Shown: one piece after another, positions 9,783-20,350 of the stretch
How the letters are laid out: each line of letters starts with the position of its first letter
Position numbering within the stretch: position 1 is the first letter of the stretch
DNA from: Volutella citrinella
Lineage: Eukaryota; Ascomycota; Sordariomycetes; Hypocreales; Nectriaceae
Length of the DNA stretch: 64,000 bases
NCBI GenBank assembly: GCA_034401135.1
Contig: JAWZSP010000003.1
Span: forward strand, 1,302,001-1,366,000
Reading direction: 5' to 3'
The notes under the pieces: model-generated
What the model was told of the DNA's origin: nothing
The model's input: the letters and a program-made list of their open reading frames with translations, nothing else
The model's database searches: none
Program-made: the position numbers and the translations under genes

Positions 9783-12252
9783 TCAGACCGCAATCAGCTG
9801 GTCTCGAAGCGGGCCTTCACCCGGGTTGTTCTCCTGGTTTCCTTCCGCTCCCCCTCCACCATTTTCATGCTCTGGTGCATTCTGGTCGTCTTGCGTGTTG
9901 GACTGAGAGACACTCCCGTCGATATTCTCCCCAGCCTGAGCATCGTTCCCTCGGTTCTCGGAGTTTTCGTTGTTCTCATTGTTCTGCGCCTCGGCTGCTG
10001 CTGCTGCCGCTGCTGCTGCCGCTGCGGCGGCGGCGGCGGCGGCGGCCTCTCGGCGTTCGCGCTCAGCACGTGCTGCGGCTTCCAAGTTGGCAATGTGCCG
10101 CTCAGCAACGCCTGGAGCAATGCTGGCGAGAAAGAGAAGCCCGGCCCGCTCGATGCGCCGGTACTGGGACACAAGCCAGCCCTCGGGTCCCTGGTGCTGA
10201 GCCACCAGCCTCGCCGCCATGGCAGCTGGATCGGGTTCCTGGTTCTGTTGACCGTTGTTGTTTTGCTGGCCTGCCGCTGCCGGCTGTGCGCCACGCGGCT
10301 GTTCCAAGGGAATCAGGTTTTCCAAATGCCGACCCAGAGGCCGCCAGATGTGCTCAGGAACGCCGTTGAAAATACCAGTGCTGATGATGAAGATGACAAC
10401 GGCAATTCCAATAATGGTCAACCATCGGGACCAGCTCGCATTCGGGGACGTGAACAACCAGACGAAAACTGCCAAGCGGAACAAAAGCCACAACTGTGGC
10501 AACAGCTGCGCCAATAGCGGTGGGATTGCGGCTGCGGCAGGGTTGCCTGGGTGCATCATTCCAATGCCACCCGGCTCAGCGCCGGCAGGCGGCTGCTCTG
10601 CTGGCTGCGGTTGAACCTGGACCTGGCCTTGTCCTTGATCTGCAGGCGGTTGTGGCTGTTGGGCCGGTACATGTCGTTCCCGCAGTTGATTTTCCGTCTG
10701 TGTCGGTGGTTGTGGCTGTGTGTGCGGCAACGTTTGCGCACGAAGTTGAGATTGTGATCGAGACTGCGAGACCTGCTGGTGCTGGTGGACCTGATGCACA
10801 TGGGGGTGGTGGTGGTGATGGTGATGGTGGCGGCCTCGGGTGGGTAGAGTCTCGTATGTGACATTGCCAAGGGTAGAAGGGTATCTGAGCTGAGGGAAAC
10901 TGGCTTGGCCGCGGAGCCGTGGTGTGTAGTACGTGTCGGGGCCCGTGTTGTTGAACAAAAGAGCCCGTGGTCCGTCGGGAGATGATAGGATGTAGACCTC
11001 TGGGCCTTGTCGGGCCTGAGAAGTTCCTTGTGGTGTTGCCGTTGGCGCCAGCCTCGCTTGCCCGAGGTCAGGTGTCGCCCTTCCACTTCCTCCAGTGGAA
11101 CCATTGGCATTGGTGCCTTGCTGAAGACCAGCACGGTTGTGGAGAGACGCATTGGAAGTGCTTCTCTGCATGGCACTTGCCACAGCATGGGCGGCATGGT
11201 TGTCGGCGTTGCGAATAATGTTCTGAACGTCAATAGGTGACATACCCCCGCCTGGAATGTTAGGGATCCTCATGACGGTCTCTACCTGGTACGTATGCCC
11301 ATGCGGTCCGATGTGCTCACGAAAGGTTGTTTGACCAGGGGTGGCCGGACTTGCTCGCCCGCCATTGTCTGCGCCGTTCGGGACGGGGTTCCCTGCGGTG
11401 TCCCCAGCACCGCGCATTCCCATCTGCGCCCTCGTTCGCTGGTTTTGCTGAATAGCTCTGGCCATAGCATCACGTTGGACCTGGTTCAGCCATTGTGTCA
11501 TGTTCTGGTGCTGCTGTTGGAATGCAGCAGCTTGCTCAGGCGTATGGACTGGCGACGGCGACGGCATGCGTGGCTGGACAAGGTTGTTCAATGTACCTGG
11601 CGGGGCGCTTCTTCTCACAAAGGCTGGCGGAGCTTGGGTGTTCAAGGGATGGTGGTGGTGGTGATGATGGTGATGGTGGTGGGGATGCTGGCGGTTTGCA
11701 GCCGGAGCCGGAGCCGGAGCTGGAGCTGGAGCTGGAAGCGGAGGCTGTTGCGTCGTCGACACCGGGCTCGGGCCCCGTGGCGCAGCAGAGGGTGCGCGTG
11801 GTTGAGCGTCGACGGCGTCACGGATGACAAGATGGATTGTCTGTTGGTCGGGGGTGCGAAGCTATTGCGGTGGAACAAACAGGTTAGCCATGGACATCAA
11901 CCAGTGTGCACGCGTAAGCTATATGCACGACAACCAACAAAAGAAAGAGAAGAACTACTGCAAAGGATCATACCAAATCAGGCCCAAAGATGTCCAACAG
12001 AGTATCTGTCTCGCGAACGATGGCGCGCCCACGGTGTATCAATCGTTGGTTCTCGTCAGTCGGTCGTAGGGGCAAGGTTTGTCGGATCTTGTCCTTGAGC
12101 TCGCGCACGGTGGTCGAGGCGGCGATGCCAGGGAACAGCAGAGGGCGGTTTACACCGACAGAAGGCGAAACGACCTGGAGATTAACGACGAGGACATCTG
12201 GAGTGGCATCGGGAGTCCCATCGGACCGGGGAGGTGCGGGCTCGGAGGCCAT
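9783..12252 (-). CDS. HERP/Usa1-like membrane protein with N-terminal ubiquitin-like domain
   Basis: Two exons, 12252-11974 and 11861-9783, give 785 residues. Residues about 20-105 form a ubiquitin-like domain (VNLQVVSPSVGV, TTVRELKDKIRQTLP, QRLIHRGRAI, then across the intron LRTPDQQTIHLVIRD). Two hydrophobic segments follow at about 550-572 (LLPQLWLLFRLAVFVWLF) and 580-600 (WLTIIGIAVVIFIISTGIF). A UBL followed by two close membrane spans is the layout of HERP/HERPUD and yeast Usa1, scaffolds of the Hrd1 ERAD ligase in the ER membrane; I infer that role. Long linkers carry an 11-His run near residue 155, a second His run near 440, Gln/Pro-rich stretches and a poly-Ala helix near 700. The divergent neighbour is the phosphatidylserine decarboxylase gene. 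Confidence 0.82.
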
Positions 12253-13203
12253 GGTGGGCGAGCTGCTGGCATGCCACCGCGCCGGGGAGCAGCGCAAGAC
12301 GAGGCACGTGTGTTGCTGGCGAAATCAACCGAGAGGCAGCGGCTGGGACGAGTAATAAAGAAGGGCGACAAGTAGCGGCGTAGTTGAATGCGGAGGAAAA
12401 GCAACGGCTGATGAGGAATCACAACGAGCCGACAGACTTCCCGTGTTCTCTTAGTAAGTGAAACAAGGCGAAGGCAGAGACGGCGGCAGGGATGCGAAGG
12501 CAAACCGTCACCCACAGGACACGACACCAACAAACGGCGAATTCGGTCAAGTCGAGGGATTGCAAACGCCACGAGTGGTTTTCGGCGGCATAGATCGCCA
12601 GGGAAGCCCAGTCCCGTGCGAAGCTGGGAGTCGGAGGGGGGAGGGAGCGGAAGGAAATGGCGGGAGTGAGGTGGTGGATGAAAGGTGAGCTGCTGCTTGG
12701 GAGCTCTCTCGTCCATCCAGGGTGGCCTTTGGTCTGGAGTTAGTGCCAGCACCGCACACTGCGCCAGGGCGCTAGCAGCTGCCCGATGATGTGGTGTTGG
12801 TACGTACTGCGATCCCCGTTCCGGCCGACCCACCCACTGGTACCTGGAGCGAGTACGGAGTCCTTGGTGTCGCATCCGTGTTCAGACACCGTACCTGACT
12901 GCCAACCTGCTAGCCTTGGCGGCAGGTGCATGTCCGTCGGGATGTCGGCGCCATTTGGTTCCGACGCTGCGAGCCCACTGCAGCTCAGCGCATCACCTGC
13001 CTGTTGACTGCCACTGAGGCTCTGGTGCCACACTGCTAAGGCCGCCACAGATGCAAGTTCGCAGTCTTGCGTTTTGACGTCAACACCAAACCTCTTTCAA
13101 TCCCAACGTCGCGCAGCTCAGTCCTCTGCTGCTGAGGAACGCCAGCGATTGCATCCCACCGTTTGAACGCCCTCTAGCGCGCTGCTGTTGTGCTGCTGCT
13201 GCA
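12253..13203. other. Divergent promoter region (HERP-like gene and psd1)
   Basis: 951 bp between two divergent start codons. The frames here overlap on both strands, have no recognisable domain and are not supported. A CTG-rich stretch (13180-13202) directly precedes the psd1 ATG on the plus strand. Confidence 0.5.
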
Positions 13204-14957
13204 ATGGCATCGGCCCTCTGCGCAGCTGGTGGCTCCGGCCAGGCCAGGAGTCACATGCTCCGCTACTCGTCGCAATGCCGCTGCTCCGTCCGCAACCCTC
13301 GTCTCTCAAACCTGGCCACCACGAGACCGCGATGCCTGCCAAGGCCCAACGCCCCTTCCATCCGTACCTTTGCCTCCAATTCGGGCCACAGACCGAGATT
13401 CTCGCAGCGTCTCGGCGAGGCCATGCGCAACACTAAGATTCAATGGTATCAGATTCCCGTCGGCTTGGGCATTGGCTTCCTCGGCCTCGTCCAGTTCTAC
13501 AAGGTCTCTGCCAGGGAACAAGAAAAACAGAAAGAGATTCAGGACGGCCAATTTGATTCGCGCACGCCTAAGAGGCGTCCTCGCATTCGCCCCGATGGAC
13601 CATGGTATGCCTTTTTTCTTGAGCTTGCTTCCTCGCTCCTCGCCGTCACCCCTATCCGCATTGATGCTAATTCGGATCCACAGGCAGGTTCAAGTCATGT
13701 CAACGCTGCCTCTCAAGGCCATTTCTCGGGTCTGGGGGAGGTTTAATGAGTTGACAATTCCTTACTATCTTCGAATCCCTGGTTTCAGACTCTATTCTTA
13801 CGTCTTCGGTGTCAAGTATGCAAATTCTCATGCACTTCCCATGCCTCGCCGCCAAGATGCTAACATGGTGTGACAGTCTTGACGAGGTTTCTGAGCCCGA
13901 TCTCCGTGTCTATCCCAATCTCGCCGCTTTCTTCTACCGTACGCTCAAGCCTGGCGCCCGACCGCTAGATCCCGATCCGCACACGTTGCTCTGCCCCTCT
14001 GACGGCAAGGTCCTTCAGTATGGCCAGATTGTGGGAGGAGACATCGAGCAAGTCAAGGGAATGACATATAGCATCGACGCTCTCCTCGGCAAGCAGACAC
14101 CTACGCCCAGCACCTCCGGCGCATCTTCCGGCACATCTACGCCCAGCAACGAACAACTCCTGACCAAGGACGAGGAGCTAGTCAAACAAGAGGAAGAGTT
14201 CGCCCAAGTCAACGGCATCAGCTATACACTCCCGGACCTTTTATCGGGTGCTTCGGACTCTAAGAAGGTGTCTCTCAAGGATGAGGCGCTCCCTGCATCG
14301 CCCGGGGTGGTGTCTGAGGTTCGTGCCGAGCTGGCATTGGGAGAGAAGCCGTGGTATGATCTTGTATCTCCCGAAAAGGGCACATCCCTTTACTACGCTG
14401 TAATCTATCTGGCTCCCGGCGACTATCATCGGTTTCACTCGCCCACAAACTGGGTTGTGGAGCGACGGCGCCACTTTGCGGGTGAGCTGTACAGCGTCTC
14501 GCCCTACTTACAGCGAACTCTTCCCGGACTCTTTACCCTAAACGAGCGAGTCGTTCTCCTTGGCCGGTGGCGATGGGGCTTCTTCAGCTATGTGCCCGTA
14601 GGCGCAACGAACGTCGGCTCTATCAAGATCAACTTCGACCGAGAGCTCCGCACCAACAGCCTGCTGACCGATACTGCGGCGGACCGCGCTGCAGAGGAGG
14701 CAGCCAACCAAGGTGAGCCGTACCTTGGCTTCGCCGAAGCGACGTACGAGGATGCCAGCCCAGTGCTGCGAGGCCACGCTCTCCGACGTGGTGAGGAGAT
14801 GGGAGGCTTCCAGCTGGGCAGCACAATTGTGCTTGTTTTCGAGGCGCCGGCTGAGAAGCAGGGAGAGAAGCAGGAGCCCAAGGGTTGGACTTGGGCAATT
14901 GAAAAGGGCCAGAAGGTGAAGATGGGCCAGCCTTTGGGACGGGTGATTGAGGAATAG
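13204..14957 (+). CDS. psd1: Phosphatidylserine decarboxylase, mitochondrial type
   Basis: Converts phosphatidylserine to phosphatidylethanolamine at the mitochondrial inner membrane. Three exons, 13204-13604, 13684-13815 and 13877-14957, give 537 residues. The N-terminus is Arg/Ser-rich without acidic residues, as expected of a mitochondrial presequence, and a single hydrophobic span follows ([18 protein letters not shown]). Core motifs are [48 protein letters not shown]-type [11 protein letters not shown] and the self-cleavage motif LGST at about 491-494. Family chemistry splits the chain before that Ser (about 493), which becomes the pyruvoyl group. A Ser/Thr/Gly linker around residues 250-310, rich in charged residues, separates the two halves, as in other fungal Psd1 proteins. 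Complete gene. Confidence 0.96.
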
Positions 14958-15655
14958 AGTCCGATACGGTCTACGAAAGGCCAAAGGCAGCATCGGCGAA
15001 CCGGCCATGGCGGTGTGTTCAACCGTAGCGTGTATAAAGCTGTAAAAGAAGGGCATTATGAGGGGGAGATACCTGAAACCAGGGAATGGAAGTTATACAG
15101 GCCACAAGCATTTCAAATGTTAATCGCTCCGTCTCCCGCAAGGATGCTAACGGTGGTACAACTGCAATTCAGCGTCGCTACTAGCAGATGTGTAGATCCG
15201 TTTAGGTGCAGATTGGGCAAGTTCAGTATTATGTAGGTTTAGTTTATAAGGTGTTATAATAAACTAAACCTACATAATACTGTGCTTGCCTAATCTGCAT
15301 GGATGAGCGGAGCAAGTCACGATTTAACATTTGTGATGGTTGTAGCCTGCAGTCGGCTCGGCATTTGCTTGTGGTTCTGACTTGCTCAACGACACAGCGT
15401 GGTTGTTATATGAAACTACACATAGCACCAAGGCACGATTCATTCGCATGAACTTGCATAAAAAAATTAGAGTTTTTGGTGGGGCACATTTCTTCTCATT
15501 CAATGATGATCTATCCATATGCAAATGCCAACGTGAAAACACACCGCTAAAAAAAAAGGTTCAAATCGTCCCAGGGGGACAGGTTCCTTCGCTCTTTCAA
15601 CTCCGCCCAGATGCAGCTTTTATAATTTTTCGAGGCGCGTGGAATCCGAGGCGAT
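14958..15655. other. Convergent intergenic region with a long inverted repeat
   Basis: Holds the 3' flanks of psd1 (+) and the nitroreductase gene (-), which converge. It is clearly more AT-rich than its neighbours. The only structured element is the inverted repeat at 15207-15299. Confidence 0.6.
15207..15299. repeat. Long near-perfect inverted repeat (hairpin or MITE remnant)
   Basis: Left arm 15207-15249 and right arm 15254-15299 are reverse complements over about 40 bp. There are three mismatches and a small length difference next to the four-base spacer GGTG. The arms begin TGCAGATT(G/A)GGCAAG and contain CAGTATTATGTAGGTTTAG. It lies between two converging genes, so it could act as a hairpin at transcript ends, but its length and AT-richness also fit a MITE or a palindromic insertion. 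No target-site duplication is obvious. Confidence 0.85.
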
Positions 15656-16325
15656 TCAAGCGCCAAAGACCTTGACGCGGTCCTCAACGGGGGTGAACTC
15701 CTTGGGTCCGGCCTCGCCCTGCTTGGATCCGAACACAAGCTGGGCGTTGAGCTTCCAGGAGGCGGGCAGACCCCAAGTCTCGGCGACCTTGTCATCAATG
15801 AGTGGGTTGTAATGTTGAAGCTGCTTTGAGTTAGTATTTATGGCAATCTCATGATGTGTGAAGGGGACTTACATTGGCGCCGAGACCCTCAGCCTCGAGG
15901 GCGGTCCAGAGGAGGTGCTGCTGCATGCCGTTGCTCTGGCTGGCCCAAACGGGAAAGCGGTCGGCGTAGAGGGCGAACTTGGCCTGCATACCCTCAACGA
16001 CGGACCAGTCGTCAAAGAAAAGGACGGTGCCGGCGGCGCCCTTGAAGCCAGCCATGCGGCCGGCGGTGGCCTCCCAGCTCTCGGCGGGGACGATGGCCTT
16101 CAGGGTGTCGCTGGTGATGTCCCAGAGCTTATCGTGCTCAGCGCCGAAGAGGACGACAGCACGAGTGGACTGGGAGTTGAAAGAGGAGGGAGTGTGGAGG
16201 GTGGTCTCGCGGACAATCTCCTGGATGCGCTCCTTGGAGATGGACAGCTCCTTGCCGAGGCCGTAGTAGGTGCGGCGGTTCTTGGCGAGCTGGAGGAGGA
16301 GGTCGGCGGAGAGCTTGGCGGCCAT
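15656..16325 (-). CDS. hbn1: Hbn1/Frm2-type nitroreductase family protein
   Basis: Small FMN-dependent oxidoreductase of the fungal Frm2/Hbn1 nitroreductase group, linked in yeast to lipid signalling and nitro-compound or oxidative stress responses. Two exons, 16325-15873 and 15820-15656, give 205 residues, the usual length. The start MAAKLSADLLLQLAKNRRTYYGL contains the family R-R-T-Y-Y motif. Later motifs are HTPSSFNSQSTRAVVLFGAEHDKLWD, AGTVLFFDDWSVVEGMQ, WASQSNGMQQHLLWTALEAEGLGANLQHYNP and, in exon 2, WGLPASWKLNAQLVFG. Donor GTAAGT and acceptor GCAG are standard. The 5' leader contains a CA-rich repeat. The product is predicted soluble and cytosolic. Confidence 0.93.
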
Positions 16326-18505
16326 TGTAGCGGTTTGGTAGGGTATAGAGTGTGGGGGTGTGTTTGTGTGTGTATGTGTTGTAAGTGAAGAGAGCAGGAC
16401 AAGATATCGCAGACCGAGTTGTGGGAGGGATGGCGAGCTTTTAAGTGTCCCGGATATACGTCTGGCTCCCCCCAATGCTACTAACTACCCTCCTCACATC
16501 CGACAGATGGCCCATCGGCCCCTCCCCCTCCCCCTCGTCGCAACAAGCAACGGCGGTCTGGTCCGGTATGGTCGCGCGCGCGCGCAACGCCCTCCTTCGC
16601 TCGGGGTTCTGCATCACTCGGGCCCCGCCACCCCACCGACCGGCCGAGGGAAAAGTGGTTCCGCAGCGTGGCCCGCAGCGATCGATGGCATCAGTCGCGC
16701 GCGGCTACCGACATCCATGCGCCATGCTCGGCTCGTCCGTGGCGCATCCCCCGTCATGCAAGTGCCGCACCGAGTCAAGGGGAAGGGGGGTCGCCAGTGT
16801 TCCGTATTTCCGAGGCGGTTTGTCAACTGGGAAAATCTGCAATCGCCCGTTGCAGAATCAGACTCGGCGACGAAAGTGCCTATTCGGGCGGCGGCAGCAC
16901 GTTGATTTGTCCGGCAGAGAGCGCTAGCCCATTTTCGTGTTCTGCGCGGTGGCCTTGCCGTGGAATCTTGTCAGGGACAGCCGACAGTGGGACCCCGACA
17001 GCGCCTAGCGCCTCGGAAATGTTTGAAGTGGTGGGGCACACTGAGGTTCTCTTTTGTCAGGATTTATAAGCCAGTGGAAATGCAAAAGACGACTCGAATT
17101 CATTCCTTACCCTAGACGAATGGTTCGTTTTTTCACCGGCCTGCTCTATCAGATTGTTGACTAGGGCGTAGACAACCATTGCTAATCCTGACTCAGTTCC
17201 GAGGGCCGCTATCCCACGCCCGGTACAGCCAGCCCGGGCAGCTGGGACTACTTTTGTCGGGATATGACGCAGGCGCGTTGCCGACTTTTCACACCACATA
17301 CTAACGTCGTCGGTCAATGACGAAGCCGGGGTTTCAATGGCGTGCTACGTCATCTTTTGAAACTCGAGCGCCAATCTAAGGCCTATCTTGCGAGTGTTTC
17401 TACTGCCGGTTTATTTGTCGAGCTGATTAACAAGAGTCCTGACCATTCCCCTCTGTTCGCGGGGCACAGTTCCCAGACTCCACTCCCCAACCCGGATCAT
17501 CCTGAGAGAAAAGCGGACAGGGAAGCATGTGTGGCCGTCTCTGCAAGGGAAGGCGGTGTGCTGGTGTCGAAAGACGCTGCCCCCCACCAGAGACCTTCGT
17601 TCGTGTATGTTGGTGGTATTATTGCTCGGGGCGAAAGGACCTTGGGGTCCCGTCTAGAGTAATAAGCCGAACGATATCATCAAGCTGGTCCGGCTGTGAG
17701 GTCCGGCCCCCAGACCATGGCCTTTGAAATGATTACCCACGACTACAACAGTACTAGCACTTTTAGGGCGCAGGGCTACCCTCATTCTCGTATAATCTTC
17801 GAGGCAATTAAAGTGTGCACGGCGTGCTTGGATCAAATGAGTAAAAGATCTTTTCTCTTTGGCCCTATGGTATCTTCAAATGCTACAAGGGAAAAAAAAA
17901 TAGCACCGCCACTGAGGCGTTGATCCCTGCTACCGAGGCAGCCAGCCTCCGGCAAACGATGGGATACATGAGGTGCGCTGACCCGACCGTACAATTTTCG
18001 GATAGGAATTGCCTAACTGGGAAGTTGCCCCTCGCGAGGGGCACACCTCTCCATCATCCAAAGGCACCCGACCCCTCATTCAGCCAGATCAGGAGAAGAC
18101 AATAAAGAGTGAATCATGTCTGATGCACTAGTTTGATACCAAAACAAATGCATGATGCGCAGCATGCAAGCCCCTGAACCGTAACACCCACCATTTCCCA
18201 AGTTCAATTCCAATAATAAATAAATCAATGCTCTCGGTGTTTTCGTGCTTGCGCCATGGCCGTCTAGCATACATCGGCCCGTCGTGCTCCTCTCAAATGA
18301 CGACGCAGGATGATTTTCGAATATACAGAGGTTCGTTTTTCGTTTCGAGTACAGATCCCAATGGCCAAGTTGCCAGTGGAAATGGTGTCGCATTGCTCCG
18401 ACCGAGCGGGAAGGGCAACGATCCATATTGCCGTCTTGCCGGTGCGAGTCGGCTTGGAGCCGGGGCCCCAAGGAATGCGGCCGTGGAGGTCTCAACAAGG
18501 TGCAT
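16326..18505. other. Intergenic region, about 2.2 kb
   Basis: Upstream of the nitroreductase gene and downstream of the reductase gene, both on the minus strand. It contains a GT/CA simple repeat at about 16350-16381 in the nitroreductase leader and an alternating CG run at 16573-16585. No frame here has a recognisable domain. Confidence 0.55.
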
Positions 18506-20350
18506 TTACCACGTCTCGGCAATGTACTTGCCCTCCTCCTTCTTGAGGCCCCAGAACTTGCGTGCCTCCTCGCGCTCCAGGTTGCCCTTGGCCATGGCGA
18601 CGTCGACCAGCGCGTCCTCGACACCCTCGCCCATGCCCTTGCTGCTGCCGCACACAAAGACGCGTCCGTCGAGCGAGTTGATGATGTACCACACAAGGTC
18701 CATCTGGTTGCGCACCTCCTCCTGCACATAGCGGCCAGTGCCGGCACGGCTCTGAACCACCTGCTTGACCTTGTCCTCGTGCACGCCCCATTCGCCGCTG
18801 TAGATCTCATCCACCAGAGAATCGCGGATGCCCTGCAGAACCCACACCTTGTTGGCGCAGTTGGCCTGCTTAAGGCGTCGCTGGACGAATCCGCGGAAGG
18901 GCGCGATGCCGACACCGGCGCCGATGAGGAGCATGGGGCCGTCCGAGTTGAATTGCTTGGCGAGAGGGTTGGCCATCAGACCCTTGAACATGGGCACAAA
19001 GACCTCGGGCGACTTCTCACCAGCGGCCTGGGCTCGCATAAACTTGTGCGCCTGGCGCTCAAAGAAGCCGGATCCCACGCCAGTTCTGCATCCGCGGCGC
19101 CAGTCCATTGCCTCGTGAACAGTCACGGCAATCTCGATCAGGCGGTGCTGTTGGTGATCGCGCAGCTGGTACGACTCATGAGGGTCGTTGGACAGCGAGT
19201 AGAAGCGGGGCATGAGGGGCTGCAGGACAGAGAGGAGCTGGTCCATGGGTGGGTGGGAGCTCGGGAAGGCATTGAGGATTTGAGACAGAGTGACGTGGGG
19301 GCCGCCGCGGAAGTCACAGAAAGCAGCCTTGCCCTCGTTGGAGCAGAGGAAGTCGAGAATCTTCTTCTCGTTGGCAGCGTCGGCATACTCTGCGAGGAGA
19401 CGGAAGAGCTCCTGGTTGGGTGCATACGACTGGATATCGCTGCACCAGGTGAGCAACTCGCGGCGAGTCGTCACAAGCTCGCGGGCCTTGTCGTCACCCC
19501 AAACGGTGGGCCAACGGCCCATGGTGGTCTTCATGAGGACGGGCTTGTCCCGCTGGAAGCGCGGGATCATGAGCGCATCCAAAATGTCCTCGACGGAGAG
19601 GTCGTCGTTGGGTGCCATGATGCCAATGGCACCGCCGACCTTGAAGTCAAAGATTTCCTCAGCAGGGTAATTGGTGACGTCGAGGTCGAAGTGGTAGGTT
19701 CGCTTCTCAGCGCCGGGCTTGGTCAGCTCACGGGTAGTGTGGATGCGAGCGGGATAGACATGGTGAGGAGGATGAGGCTGGACGAATCGAGGGGGCTGAA
19801 TCGAAGTGTCGACAGCCTCGTACCCGGGGCCAGGAACCAAGAAGTCGTTCTTGGCCGGCTTGGTCTCATCCTCGCCCAGGGAAACAGCCGAGTCGGTGGG
19901 GGAGTTGGCCGGGCGAGGAATAGAAGTGAAATAGACCTTCTGCTCCGGCATGGCGATGATGCCAGTCAGGTTCACCGGCACCTCGCCAAGCCTGAGGCCG
20001 AGGGACTTGAAGGCATCATTCTCTGGCAGAGGGATGTCCTCGTACTCGACACCCTGCGGGCGATCGGAACTGGACAAGCAGCAGCCGCCGCCGCAGCAGC
20101 GACCGACAAATTCAGCTGTGGTCTCGCCGGTGATTCTCTGGATATCTCGCGCGCTCTGGGCAATCAAACGGGTAGAAGCCCGGCGGCGTCGTTCGGGGAT
20201 GACAGGCTCGTCTTCCTGGTCATCAGACTCGTCCGAGTAGGTCAACGAGGGGGCGATGGAAGGCTCGGTGGGCTCCCGAAGAGAGTCGGCGGGGACATCG
20301 TCGGCGGGGTTGACGATGCCCTCAATTGGCGCTGGGGCAGTGGCAATCAT
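18506..20350 (-). CDS. FAD/NADPH reductase of the cytochrome P450 reductase type lacking a flavodoxin domain
   Basis: Single exon, 614 residues, start ATG at 20350. From residue about 195 the protein follows the FAD-binding and NADPH-binding halves of diflavin reductases (CPR, sulfite reductase alpha, Tah18). The FAD loop RFYSLSND is at 382-389, GVGSGFF at 424-430, the NADPH pyrophosphate motif GAGVGIAPFRGF at 477-488, VFVCGSSKGMG at 564-574, and a C-terminal aromatic Trp614 can shield the flavin. Residues 1-195 show no FMN/flavodoxin loops. They are acidic and Ser-rich, with an unusual Cys cluster CCGGGCC at 85-91. It must therefore pass electrons to a separate acceptor, which I cannot identify. 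Known diflavin reductases are about 600-700 residues with the FMN domain, so here the length is made up by a different N-terminus. Confidence 0.88.
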   Translation of the reverse strand: MIATAPAPIEGIVNPADDVPADSLREPTEPSIAPSLTYSDESDDQEDEPVIPERRRRASTRLIAQSARDIQRITGETTAEFVGRCCGGGCCLSSSDRPQGVEYEDIPLPENDAFKSLGLRLGEVPVNLTGIIAMPEQKVYFTSIPRPANSPTDSAVSLGEDETKPAKNDFLVPGPGYEAVDTSIQPPRFVQPHPPHHVYPARIHTTRELTKPGAEKRTYHFDLDVTNYPAEEIFDFKVGGAIGIMAPNDDLSVEDILDALMIPRFQRDKPVLMKTTMGRWPTVWGDDKARELVTTRRELLTWCSDIQSYAPNQELFRLLAEYADAANEKKILDFLCSNEGKAAFCDFRGGPHVTLSQILNAFPSSHPPMDQLLSVLQPLMPRFYSLSNDPHESYQLRDHQQHRLIEIAVTVHEAMDWRRGCRTGVGSGFFERQAHKFMRAQAAGEKSPEVFVPMFKGLMANPLAKQFNSDGPMLLIGAGVGIAPFRGFVQRRLKQANCANKVWVLQGIRDSLVDEIYSGEWGVHEDKVKQVVQSRAGTGRYVQEEVRNQMDLVWYIINSLDGRVFVCGSSKGMGEGVEDALVDVAMAKGNLEREEARKFWGLKKEEGKYIAETW

